Shown here in pieces: positions 27,401 to 39,400 of a stretch of DNA of 64,000 nucleotides. Positions within the stretch are counted from its first letter, which is position 1, and each line of letters begins with the position of its first letter. The stretch is from Leguminivora glycinivorella. Its lineage: Eukaryota; Arthropoda; Insecta; Lepidoptera; Tortricidae. Under the pieces are notes generated by a model that was not told the DNA's origin, searched no databases, and saw only the letters and a list, made by a program, of their open reading frames with translations. The stretch covers positions 24,004,695-24,068,694 of the forward strand of contig NC_062982.1 in the NCBI RefSeq assembly GCF_023078275.1, written 5' to 3'. The position numbers and the translations under genes were made by a program.

Positions 27401-30400
27401 TATCTTGGCACATATGGTTTCAAAATTATCTTGGCACATATGGTTTGAAAATCATCTTGGCACATATGGTTTGAAAATTATCTTGGCACATATGGTTTCA
27501 AAAGTGACTTGGCACATATGGTTTCTATATTAACTTGGCACATATGTTTTCAAAATTATCTTGGTACATATGGTTTCAAAATTGACTTGGCACATCATCA
27601 TCATCCTCCTTGCGTTATCCCGGCATTTGGCGCGGCTCATGGGAGCCTGAGGTCCGCTGTGACAACTAATCCCAAGATTTGGCATAGGCACTAGTTTTGC
27701 GAATGCGACTGCCATCTGACCTTCCAACCCAAAGGATAACTAGACCTTATTGGAATTAGTCCTGTTTCCTCACGATGTTTTCCTTCACCGAAAAGCGACT
27801 GGCGAATATCAAATGACATTTCGCACATAAGTTTAGAAAAACTCATTGGTACGAGCCGGGTTCGAACCCGCGACCTCCGGATTGAAAGTCGCACGCTCTT
27901 ACCGCTAGGCCACCAGCGCTTAACTTGGCACATATGGTTTTAAAATAGCTTTTTAAAAACTTGCCATTTGATTGTACCCTATTTCCAGACACCTGCGTTT
28001 CACGATCCCGACGGCGTCCGAGTCGGGGTCAACGCCCTCGCCGCCCGCGCCCTACGCCGAGCTGCGAGAGAGAGAGCCGCGCCAGAGAGAGATGGACGAG
28101 TCCATGGAGAGCTTCGTCACTACCACCAGCACCGCGCATCCTATGGTGACTGTTTTGAACCTTATGTTAATCCACAGATGTCATATATACCATAGATCAA
28201 GCAAACGTATCTACTTAGCGTGTCAAATGAAATCAGTGAAATCCACTGAGTTGTCCGTCTTTAATCGCAGCTTGCAGCTTTCGGGCGTCAATTTTGGTAA
28301 GTTGAAGTCAACCAAAACATAAAAAATGCCTCGTTACGTGATATTCAATTGCAACAACACAAAAATTATGAACAATCAAGAGCCTGAGACATATTTAAAA
28401 TTACAGGCAAGAATCAACTTCAGTACAAAATTTGACACGCTCGGCCCCTATACAAATATATGAATTTGTTTCTTCTATCTAAATTAAGTTCTGTGTGTTA
28501 ATCACATTGGTGGGCCAATTACCGTGTGATACTATACAGCACGACCACGGATGATTTTATTAATTCTGATGCGGTACAAATTCACGAAAAAAAATGTACT
28601 TTTTTGTACTGACGTTTAAAAAAATGTACCCTTATGATTTTGGAGTTTCAACATAGGGCCCGGGGTCGTGCTCGTGCTAGGTAGGTACTCCCTGGCACGA
28701 CCACACTATATTTAATGAGATTTTAAATTTCTGTTGCAGTACAAATTCACGAAAAAAAATGTACTTTTTTGTACTTACCTTTTAAAAAAAATACCCTCAT
28801 GGTTTCGGAGTTTTGACATGGGGTGTGGTCGTGCTAGATAGGTGGTACTTCCTGGCACGACCACACTATATTTAATGAGATTTTAAATTTCTGTTGCAGT
28901 ACAAATTCACGAAAAAAAAATGTACTTTTCTGTACTTACCTTTTTATTAAAAGTACCTTCATGGTTTCGGAGTTTCGACATGGGTTGTGGTCGCGCTAGA
29001 TAGGTACTCCCTGGCACGACCGCACTAAGTTTTTGAAGTAATTTACATAGTACAATTTCAAAACACTTGTTTAGTATTCATTTGACCATCAAATTAAACA
29101 TAAATATAGTGTGGTCGTGCCAGGAAGTACCACCTATCTAGCACGACCACACCCCATGTCAAAACTCCGAAACCATGAGGGTATTTTTTTTAAAAAGGTA
29201 AGTACAAAAAAGTACATTTTTTTTCGTGAATTTGTACTGCAACAGAAATTTAAAATCTCATTAAATATAGTGTGGTCGTGCCAGGGAGTACCTACCTAGC
29301 ACGACCACGGGCCCTATGTCGAAACTCCAAAATCATAAGGGTACATTTTTTTTAAACGTCAGTACAAAAAAGTACATTTTTTTTCGTGAATTTGTACCGC
29401 ATCAGAATTAATAAAATCATACGTCGTGCTGTATAGTATCACACCAATTACCTCGTGCATTGTGTTATCTTCAAACAACTATACTAAAGCACACTTCGGA
29501 CAATGGCGATCAAATATATGAAGAGCGCGCTCCTACGCACAGTCTAAGCTCGTGTAGGTGAACGCGTACCATGCTTGTATGAGTGAGATATGACAGGTCG
29601 ACTGGTCGCGTTCTTGACAGGAGGTAACTGTGAGGTAACCGAGAGCGGGTGGACGGCACTTTCAGCGGGAAGCGGCAGTGGCCATAATGACTGTACGAGA
29701 CTAAAGCCAGTCTACTCTGTCTAGAAATACTATTACTACAAGAGGGCGCTGTTATTCTGATGTATTGGCCGCTGTACACATGTGGCCAACGGTTCCACCA
29801 ACCCTTTGTGAAACCCCTTGGCCAAGATAAGAGCCGCTGTTTACACATTGGCGAACCAATCACTTGGCATTGGCATCTATTTAAGTATGTATATCGTCGC
29901 TTAGCACCCATAGTACAAGCTTTGCTTAGTTTGGGGCTAAGTTGATCTGTGTAAGGTGTTCCCAATATTTATTTATTTATATTTATTTTATTTATTTATT
30001 TACGTTGTCAGCAAAATTTGATTAAAAAATAATAAACCCCTTATTAAATTAAATTATCAAATCAAATCAAATATCTTTATTGCAGTAATATTACACATTA
30101 CATATAAATGTAGCAGGTAATACAGACCCTGTAAGGGCATAGCAACTTACATATTGTAATTATGTACTAATTATAATTACAATTATTTCTTATAAGCTAA
30201 TGATATGGCTATACATATAGACATCTGCACTATAACTAAACATATTTGTAACATTGAGTGATTTTAATTATTTTTCCAGGAGGCATCATCAAAAAATTCT
30301 TTCATTGTATAATAGCTTTTATCTAACAAATATCTATTCAAAGCGGTTTCAAAAAGTTTGGGTTTTGCTATTGATTTTATTGTTTGTGGTATTTTATTAT

Positions 30401-33400
30401 AAATTTTTATACACATTGTGTGGGGTCCTGCGTGGTATAGTGTGAGGTTGGATGTGGGCAATGCAAGGTCGTTATTATGTCGGAGGTTTAGAGGTTTAGT
30501 GTGTCGGTCTTTGGCTTGTGAAAAGAAATGGTTATGGGATCTTACAAACTTACATACTTCAAAAATGTATAAGGACGCAAGTGTCAGGATGCCGAGTTCT
30601 TTAAAGCGAGTCCGACAGCTTTGCAGTTGTTTTAGATTTAGTATTATCCTCCTAAGGCCCAAGGTCCTTCCTATAGTAATAATTAAGTTGGTCATTCAGA
30701 CCCAGCTTCTTCAACGACTGTATAGTCGTAGCGTACCACGGTCCTACCAGTAGGACTTATTATAAAAGCCGACTTTTCTTTTTCCAATTTCGCGCCAATC
30801 TAAACTGACGTATCCGATTTCCTAGAGGGGTATTTTAGTTTGAATGTGAACACACTCATACGCTTGAAAAATAAAAACTAAGTGTCAAACTGACAAGGTA
30901 CAGACGGCGACATGGGTATTCCGTGAAGGAGACGTTAGTAAATCCAATTTTATTCATGTAATCTTGAGTATTTTTTACTAATTTGTAAATAATATTTTTT
31001 TTTATTAGTTGTTTTACGAAATTAAGTAATAATTTCATTGATTTTGCTTATATTTTACTAAATACAGGATGTAAAAATATTAAGTCCTATGAGTAGTACT
31101 TCGGGTTTATACAACTACATAATTTAATAATAATGTTTGTGGTGGTTGCAAAAACTGACACATATTGCTTTTATTGATGTAGGATTAAATGACAGAGAAA
31201 CATAATTCGCTGTTAGGGAATCAGAAATAGAAACTGAAGACGAAGAAACGGTATGCTCCGATATTTCTCTGTCAGAACTAATTCCAAAGCCTATCCACGG
31301 CAGGATCCGATATTTCGCCATGCAGCTTCTGCAGGACGTCGTCGAGGAGCGCCTACAAGAGGACGATCTCACGCTAGTAGAGGGGTAACATTCGTCGAAG
31401 AAGAGCATAAAATCTTAATTTTTGGGTCTAGTAAACCTCTAAAGACTGATTAAAAGTGATTTGTGCATTGTATTATTTAAAAAAGACTATTATTTTATTG
31501 TATTCTTTCAATAAAACTAAAAAATAAACAAATCTTAAGTGAGTTTTTAAATTTCGTAATATAAATAACTTTTTTTTATAAGCCCATGGTCCTTCCTGTA
31601 GGACTTTTTTAATTAAAATCAAATTATCCTAAAAGGCATCATAAACTGATAGTAAATATGCCCCAAAGCTGTCGGTGGCATACAAGTACAATAACATTAA
31701 AAAAATGTGTTTCTAATGTTTGGGCCTGAACGAGTATAAAACAATAGTACTACTGGTAGTACCGTGGTTCGCAATGACTAGGGGCCGAATTTCGCATTGG
31801 GCCTTAGGAGGTTATTCTTATACATTTTTTTTGTACAATAAAAAGGCTATTGATAGTTGTGCTATTGCCCCAAAGCAATATGCCATAACGGAACAAAGAG
31901 TGGGCATATGCATGGTACGCCGTTAAGGTAGTTTTGATGTCGGTAGTCTTTATTTGAAATATTAACAATTTTTTTAATATTCTGATAAGCACATTTATCT
32001 TTTTTAGGCAATACATTAAACATTTGCAAGGTTATTTTATTTCCTAAAATCAACACTATTATTGGCATAGATAAACTTATTATTTTCGTAAATATTTCAC
32101 TACTGTCCTCTCTGACGGCTGACGACAAACTGAATGAAGCGCCAACGTGTAAACGCAGTTGGCCATTGGCGCCAAGATCCTTTGATGTGTGGAAAAAAAC
32201 CGACACCAATCGGTTGGCTGGCCAGCGCTAGCGCCAACTGCCAACTTACGGCCAAGTAGCCCTCTACACGCTTGGCCAAGGGGGTTGGTGGAACCGTTGG
32301 CCATATGTGTACAGCGGCCATATGAGGTGACAATAAAATTATTCAGTATATTAATGGAATTCCGCAATTATATTTGTGGTCAGGCTTTACATACGAAAGA
32401 TATTCTATTCAATTCAAAAATTGAATAGAATTTTATTGGGCGGGTATGCTTACTTGATTTTTAACTTTGAGGTTGTTACAGTTGATTAATTTATATTGGA
32501 ATAAAAATGTAATGTTTTGGTTTTACAGAAGGATGACAATCCTTTCGAATCGCCTCTCAAGAAACTGGCAACGGAAGAGAAGATTTCGTCAAGGAAATCT
32601 TACAAGGATAGCGTTCGGTCGAGGTATGTATTTCATTAACCTTTTGAGGTTCTATGACCTGATATTAGTCAAATGGGACAGAGTTGTTTTTGTTTCGTTC
32701 GATTTTCAAACGAAATTTAAAACTACTTATCTTTTACTCTTAGATTCAAGATTAAAGATTAAATTGTTTATTCAAGGTTATTCTATTAATTAACTCCAAA
32801 TGACGTCGGTTTAAAATTAATAACTAGAAAGCAATTTTTTCTCCTTTTCCGTCTTGATAATATGAATAGCAGAATTATTTTTTTATTTAGAAAAAGACGC
32901 GAAATTCTAATTAACATTGATATTTACATTTTAAGGATTCCTTACCAAGAAGGTACAAAAGGAACCCCTATTGGTGCGACTCTATTCGTCTGTCTATTAC
33001 ATTACTAAATATCTCAAAAACTACTTGTGCTATCAGTTTAAAATTTGGAATAGTTATGAATATTGTAAACCTGTACAAATTTAAGGTATTCTTTTCTTTA
33101 TTTGCCGTTTTTTTTGTGCCGGAAACTTCTTGACAGATTTTATACTTTTTGTTCCAGACGTTCTCTCTCAATCTCCGCCAACAGCAGTCTCTCCGAAGAC
33201 CCCAACACCTCCATAGAGAGCATCGCAGACATCCCCATCACGCTCATCAACCCGCGCTACCGCAAGAAAGAGACGGACACACTAGACAGAGACAGCGCGT
33301 CGCCGGGCAAGGAGCGCTCGCCGAGCAGGAGCGAGACAGAGATGGAGCAAGAAGAGAGGGACATCGTGCCGCGCACGCCGCGGGGGAGGAGGGGTATAAG

Positions 33401-36400
33401 GGGGGCCGGGGAGAGCACGCCGCTGGCTAACAGGTTAGTTTCAAGCCACAGAACACCCCACTAGAAGCCAAATGCAAGCGATATTGTTCGAGACGCAAAT
33501 CACCAATCCTTGCGGGGTGAGGCGGGCGCGCACGGTGCTGCCATTGGTCGTTTCAAATAATGGCGCGCCTTTATGATTAGCAGTAGGGATGGGAATGGGA
33601 CATGTCTATTATAGACAATGGTACCGGTACCAGTACTGTGGTGAATTTGTTTTGCAACAAATTATAATATTATAATTAAATTATAATAAGGCCTAGTTAC
33701 CCTTCGGGTTGGAAGGTCAGATGGCAGTCGCTTTCATAAAACTAGTGCCTACGCCAAATCTTGGTAGTAGTTTCCAAAGCGGACCCCAGGCTCCCATGAG
33801 CCGTGGCGAATGCCGATGCCGGGATAACGCAAGGAGGATGATAATTGTGATAGCATCTCAATAAAAATCATTCTAGTAACTAATAACTAAACTGTGCATT
33901 TTTACTTACGTTTACTAAGTTAAATAACCAACTAAATATTCTAAACTAATCAATGAACTAAATACCACTACAGACTCTACAGATTCTAGATAATTATTCA
34001 CTATTACAAATCTGCTTTCTTTTATATTTCATAAAATGGTAGCACATGGTACGAACGGCAGTACGAAGTTCCCGCAACAGACATAAACTAACATGGCCCC
34101 ATGCCTAGTCGTTTACGTGAAAGGGATAGCATATCACATTGTTAACTCGGTAAAGAGGGATGGACGCGCCTCGGCGCCGCTCAGCACAACCATATTGACC
34201 AGTATAAATGAACTCCGCGGACAATAAACAATATTCAACAAAATAATTAATTTGACTTAACTGTGGAATGTTGTTCCATCTTTTTTACATGTAGAAGTGT
34301 TAGAAGACTTGCCACACCACTTTATGCTGTAAGAGACCATTGTTTGCAACCAAAATTGATTATTTAAGATTTTTTCCCGAGCGGACACGGACACTGTTAG
34401 CGGGTCGTATACTTGGGCGCTACTGATCGGTGTCGCACGCGTTCAAACTTTTATAAACCTGATTTGTCGTATGCTTGGTGACCGCGAGTCGCCCTGTAAG
34501 GGCCATCTTGTTGTATTGATCTGTGTTTCAAGCTTTTTTGTACATTTTTTTATGAGATAGGAGGCAAAACGGCGGATCCAGCTTCGTGCCCAGGGGGGGG
34601 TCACGTGGTAAAGGCCCGGGGTCCCAGGGGGGGGTCACGTGGTCTATTTGTATGGCCAACTTAGGCTCGGGGGGGGGGGGGGTCTGACCCCCCCCTCCTT
34701 CGTATATTAACGGAAACGTTCGTAAACTGAGATAATGTGTTATTTTTTTTTGTATTATTTATCGTTTGTATTTTGTAGTTCCACCTTGCCTTGGTGTAAA
34801 CTGTAATGCTGTGTTACTTTTTGATTAAATAAATAAATAATTAGTGATTTGTTACATTGTACTTCTTATTTTCTAGAAGTCGTTCCGGCACGCCAGAGCA
34901 CGTGGACTCTCCTATAGTAACGCCTCTAAGATCGAGCAGAAACACAAGGTAAACAAAATCTATTTTGAAATATAACGAGAGTTGTAAATGATTCACCGTT
35001 TTGAATGATTAATATTGATCGGTATATACCTTCTTGTTTCTTGTCGACCTCCCGATATTTCGACACAGTTACGTGTATCACTCAGCAAAAAGTATATCTT
35101 GGTAGAAATTGATCTAATAGGGAGTTTTTAATGTTAAAGCACAGTATAATAAAGAGAACTAGTCGACCTGTCATATCTCACTCATACAAGCATGGTACGC
35201 GTTCACCTACACGAGCTTAGAATGTGTGTTAGGAACGCGCCTCTTTCATATATTTGATCGCCAGCGTCCGCGACGTGGTTAAAGTGTCCTCAGAGTCTCA
35301 TGTATTTAAAATATTGATTTTATAGTTGCGTACTTACCCTACGTTTAAAAATTTTCTTTTCCACCTTTTTCTTGCTTGTTACGTAATTAGTTTATTTTTG
35401 TATTAGGAGCCGTTCCCGCACACCGGAAATAAGTCCGCGAGCGTCGCCACTGGCTCCCATCCTGGAGCAACCCAGACAGGAAGTGGAGAGTGAACCACAT
35501 CCTATCAAGACTACTCTTAGTGTACAGAGCCGATTAAGGTATATCTATTGTTCTACTGGCTACATAATTCAGATTATAAAGTTTTAAATTTTATTTACAT
35601 CAACATATTTACATAATTATATAAGAAACTAAGACTAAACTTAAAAGCTAGCTAATGTCTAAAATAGGCCCTTGAGGCATTGTACCAAGGATGGTGACAT
35701 TTCCTCGCTGTATCGCAATGCTGATACGTTGTGCGAGGCAGTCGCCAGCTCTTCGGTCACCAGTTACCTCAACCAGACGCTTCGCGATTTCTGTAAACAA
35801 CTTGTTCGCGCTGGGATAAATAGATTCAATCTCCTCTTGAATTAATTGTTTTACTGTGACATCTCGGATGGCATGTTTAAAACTATCTAATAGGTTAAGA
35901 TACGAAGCAATATAAAAGTGTGAGAATTGTACATAATATAATAATTCTATACTCAAAAACTGACAAAACTTTATAGTGAAGCATTTGATGAGATATTGTA
36001 ACAGTAGCAGAAATCCGATTGCCACTTGTCCAGTTTTTATATGTTTTATTTTTCGTTACACAGAAGTCGTTCTCGCACCCCTGAGAGAATTGAGAAAGTG
36101 GCCGAATCTCCGCGCCTCGAGGCCATCACGGAGTCTCCCACACAACCGGAGGAGCCCGCGTCGCCGCGGAGGCCACTCAGGAGCCGCTCGCGCTCGCCGC
36201 AGCTCGAAATAGACGTGCCGAAGAGCCCGAGGAGTTTAAGGTAAACTAATTAATATCTCCACGCTTTCACCACACCTCGGACACTGGCGATTAAATATAT
36301 GAACGAGGCGCGATGCTAGCACACATTCTAAGCTCGTGTAGGTGAACGCGTATGAGATATGACAGGTCGACTGTTAAGGATCGAACGACCGATAGCCGAT

Positions 36401-39400
36401 AGGTAGCCGAGAAGGGGCGGGCGGCACTTTCAGCGGAGAGCGGGAGTGGCCATACTCTACGATAGTACACTTTATTATACTGTACTTTCACTATCAATGT
36501 GTAAGGTTAACTAGCTCAGCCTTCCTGTGTACGTAAGGCACTGGTCCCACCAGAAGCGAGGAAGCGATGCGATGAGCTATCGGCGACAGAAATGAACAAA
36601 AGATAGTCGCTCCACTTTCGGACATGCAAAATTTCTTTCGCATATTCCGTTTCCTAACCGATTCTCCCGATTGTGTTGAAGGATTTCACGGGTTCCGTAC
36701 CTCGAAAACGGAAACCTTATAGGATCACTCGTGCGTCTGTCTCAGCCGATTATTTTTGTTGTCAATTAAGTTTTTAAAAAAGATTCAAAGTTTCTCTCTC
36801 AGGAATCTCAGGAATAACTAGTAAAGTATTTGTCTACATAAGCGATTAACCATTTAGGTAGTAAACAATATCATCTTGATTGTTATAGAAGCCGCTCAAA
36901 AACGCCAGAAAAACTCATGTCGCCCAAAGCCGACCGCACCACTAAAGCCAAAAAATCGCTCACCAGAATAGTCTTAGAAGCCAATACGTTCAAAGCCAAA
37001 AACACCGAACCAGAGAAAACTAATGAAAATGAAGAATTGATCGAATGTACTCCTATGAAGCCTAAACCAGACGCTAGCATGGATGTATCGTTATCTCCAA
37101 TAGTCAATAAGTCTGTTCTTACTGAAACTCCAGATAAGGTACAGTCAGCTGACAGCAGTAAGGCCAACATAGCATTGCCTGCATTCACCAAAATGAACGA
37201 AACTCAATTCGGTAAATCAGTACTGCAAAGTTGCGAAAGCAGCGCCGTTGAAACTTCACAAGAAACCGAAAAAGAAAAAGACAATGAATCTGTACATGTC
37301 AAAACTCTCCCAGCATTTACTTCAATGAACGATAGTATTTTTGCTAAATCCGTGTTGCATAGTTATGAGAGCAGTGTAGCAGAAAGTTCAATACATGAAG
37401 TATCTGTTACTAAAGAGATATCAGTTACTCAAGTAACTAAAACAGAAGTATCTATAGCTTGTACGTCTGTATTAAGAGACCAATCCAGTCTTTTGACTAA
37501 CGACAGCGATTCAGAAACCGGAGACAAGTCAGATTGGAAGGGAGTGGAGCGCGTGGAAGGCTCCGCGCGGGACATTCAGAAGGAGAAGGAGAGGATCGTG
37601 GAAATAGAGAGGGAGATCCATGAGATAGAAGGAGACATGAGCGACGAGGAGGGGTCGACTGATGAGGAGATCGTGGAGGGAGCTGCAGATGATGATGATG
37701 AGGACAGTTCAGAGGAAGAGGTAAGTATTTATTCAGCAAATAGGCCACAGAGTATACAGAAAATTAACAATTGATAATATTTGCTTTTATTACTAATAAC
37801 CTTGTTGATTTTCAAGCCAATAGTTATTTCCTATATAAAGCCATTTATTCATAAAAACAGACACTTTTTACATCTAAAATCTTGTCATTTCAGGATGCTG
37901 ATGACGTGTCAAGGTCAGGCTCCGACGACGACGAAATAATATCAATCGGAGACTCTTCAGCCGAATCCAACGCCGACCAAACCTCATCCGACAGTAACGT
38001 TCAACACAGAAACGACGATGAAAGCTCCGACAGCAACAGAGAGAAGATTGAAGAACTAACCGTGAATAGGGAAAGCCCAGAGATGGAACAGTCGGAGCGA
38101 GATCCGTTGAACCAAGGGGGGGTGTCGCTGCTTACTGATGACAATTCCAAGCTGTCCGAAAATGATATGGATCTTAATTATGAGGATGATGAAGAGGAAA
38201 CTAAGAAAGGTTGGTTACGTTTAAAATTGTCTTATTGAAATAGAAGAATAGTATTAGTTCGGTTCTAGCCAGCAAGCCAGCACGCGTACGTAACATTCTG
38301 GCGACGGGATTTAATTCGAAAATAGGCTAAAAGTGCTTTAAACATAGTGTTTGAATGTTTAAAAGTGTTGATTTAGTGTTGTGAATAAAATGGCGGTAAA
38401 ATTTAGTGAATTTCATATGGACAAAGATAATTGGAAAAACTACGTGAATAGGTTCGACTATTGTTTGCTCGCGAATAGTATTGAAAGGGATGAACTAAAA
38501 AAAGCGAATTTCTTTTCGGTATGTGGTCGTGATTTATATGATTTGGTAGAATCTTTAATTTCGCCAAAAAAGATAACGGACATAACCTATACAAGTGTGA
38601 AGGCCGTGTTAGACGATCATTTTAATCTTAAACAAAATGAAATAGTGCAATCGTATAAGTTTCATATGAGGTGTCAATCGGGCACTGAAAATATAAAAGA
38701 GTACGTGGCTAGTTTGCGGAAATTGGCTATAGAGTGCAATTTTACCGATCTGGATCGCACATTGCGCGACCGCTTAGTATGTGGCATTCGTGATAAGGAT
38801 ATCCAAAAGCAGTTGTTGCAGCAGACGACGTTATCATTCGATCAAGCGGTAAAATTGGCGTTAACGGCAGAAACGGCGGACGCCGGAGTGATAGTTATGG
38901 CGGCGTCGGCGACGACGGCGACCTCTAGCGTGGCGCCTGCTACAACTAGCGGGGATGAGCCAATGGAAGTTAATAAAATTAAAGCAAGACCGTTAGAACC
39001 GAATAAGGAGAATAAGGATTGTTGGCGGTGTGGCAAAAAACATGGGAATTTCTGTAGGTTCAGATATAGTAGATGTTATGTATGTAAAAGAATGGGCCAT
39101 ATCGCAGAGGTATGTTCGGATACACGAGACAAAGGTAAGTCGAAGGAATCAAGTCGACTTAATGGATTGTATGAGGATGTCTTGTGTAACTGGGTGTCAA
39201 ACAAAGTGGTGGCTCCGTTTTATGCAGAGGTGCAATTAGATGGTCGATTAGTAAACTTGGAAGTCGACTGCGGAGCAGCATATACCATGTTGAGAGAGAG
39301 TACAGCGAGGGAAATTTGGAATGGTAACCTGCCAAGTTTGGATAAGTCAAAGGTTAGGTTGACAACCTGGACTGAAAATCAAGTAGAGTTGCTGGGAGAA

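Larger units (their letters stand above)
30057..32016 (-). pseudogene. LINE RT C-terminal remnant, cut by a 1164-bp insertion
   Basis: Right part (32016 down to 31816) reads HAYAHSLFRYGILLWGNSTT and FIVQKKCIRI. Left part (30647 down to 30264) reads LNLKQLQSCRTRFKELGILT and KIYNKIPQTIKSIAKPKLFE. If the insert and one TTAT are skipped, the frame passes CIRI-ILNLKQ without a break, which proves a clean insertion. A TTTGAT-type tail lies at 30057-30075. Confidence 0.85.

Noticed and set aside
27840..27921. True tRNA gene on the - strand
   Set aside because: It is the head of a SINE flanked by satellite duplication; no acceptor stem closes.
36917..37774. 285-codon frames at 36917 and 42924 as separate genes
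   Set aside because: Both are internal ELYS tail exons with good splice sites and phase continuity; the upstream ATGs are not needed.
37882..38238. Alternative ELYS end at 38236
   Set aside because: Possible if the GTTGGT donor fails, but 43063-49060 continues the frame with normal ELYS tail features, so the long form is preferred.
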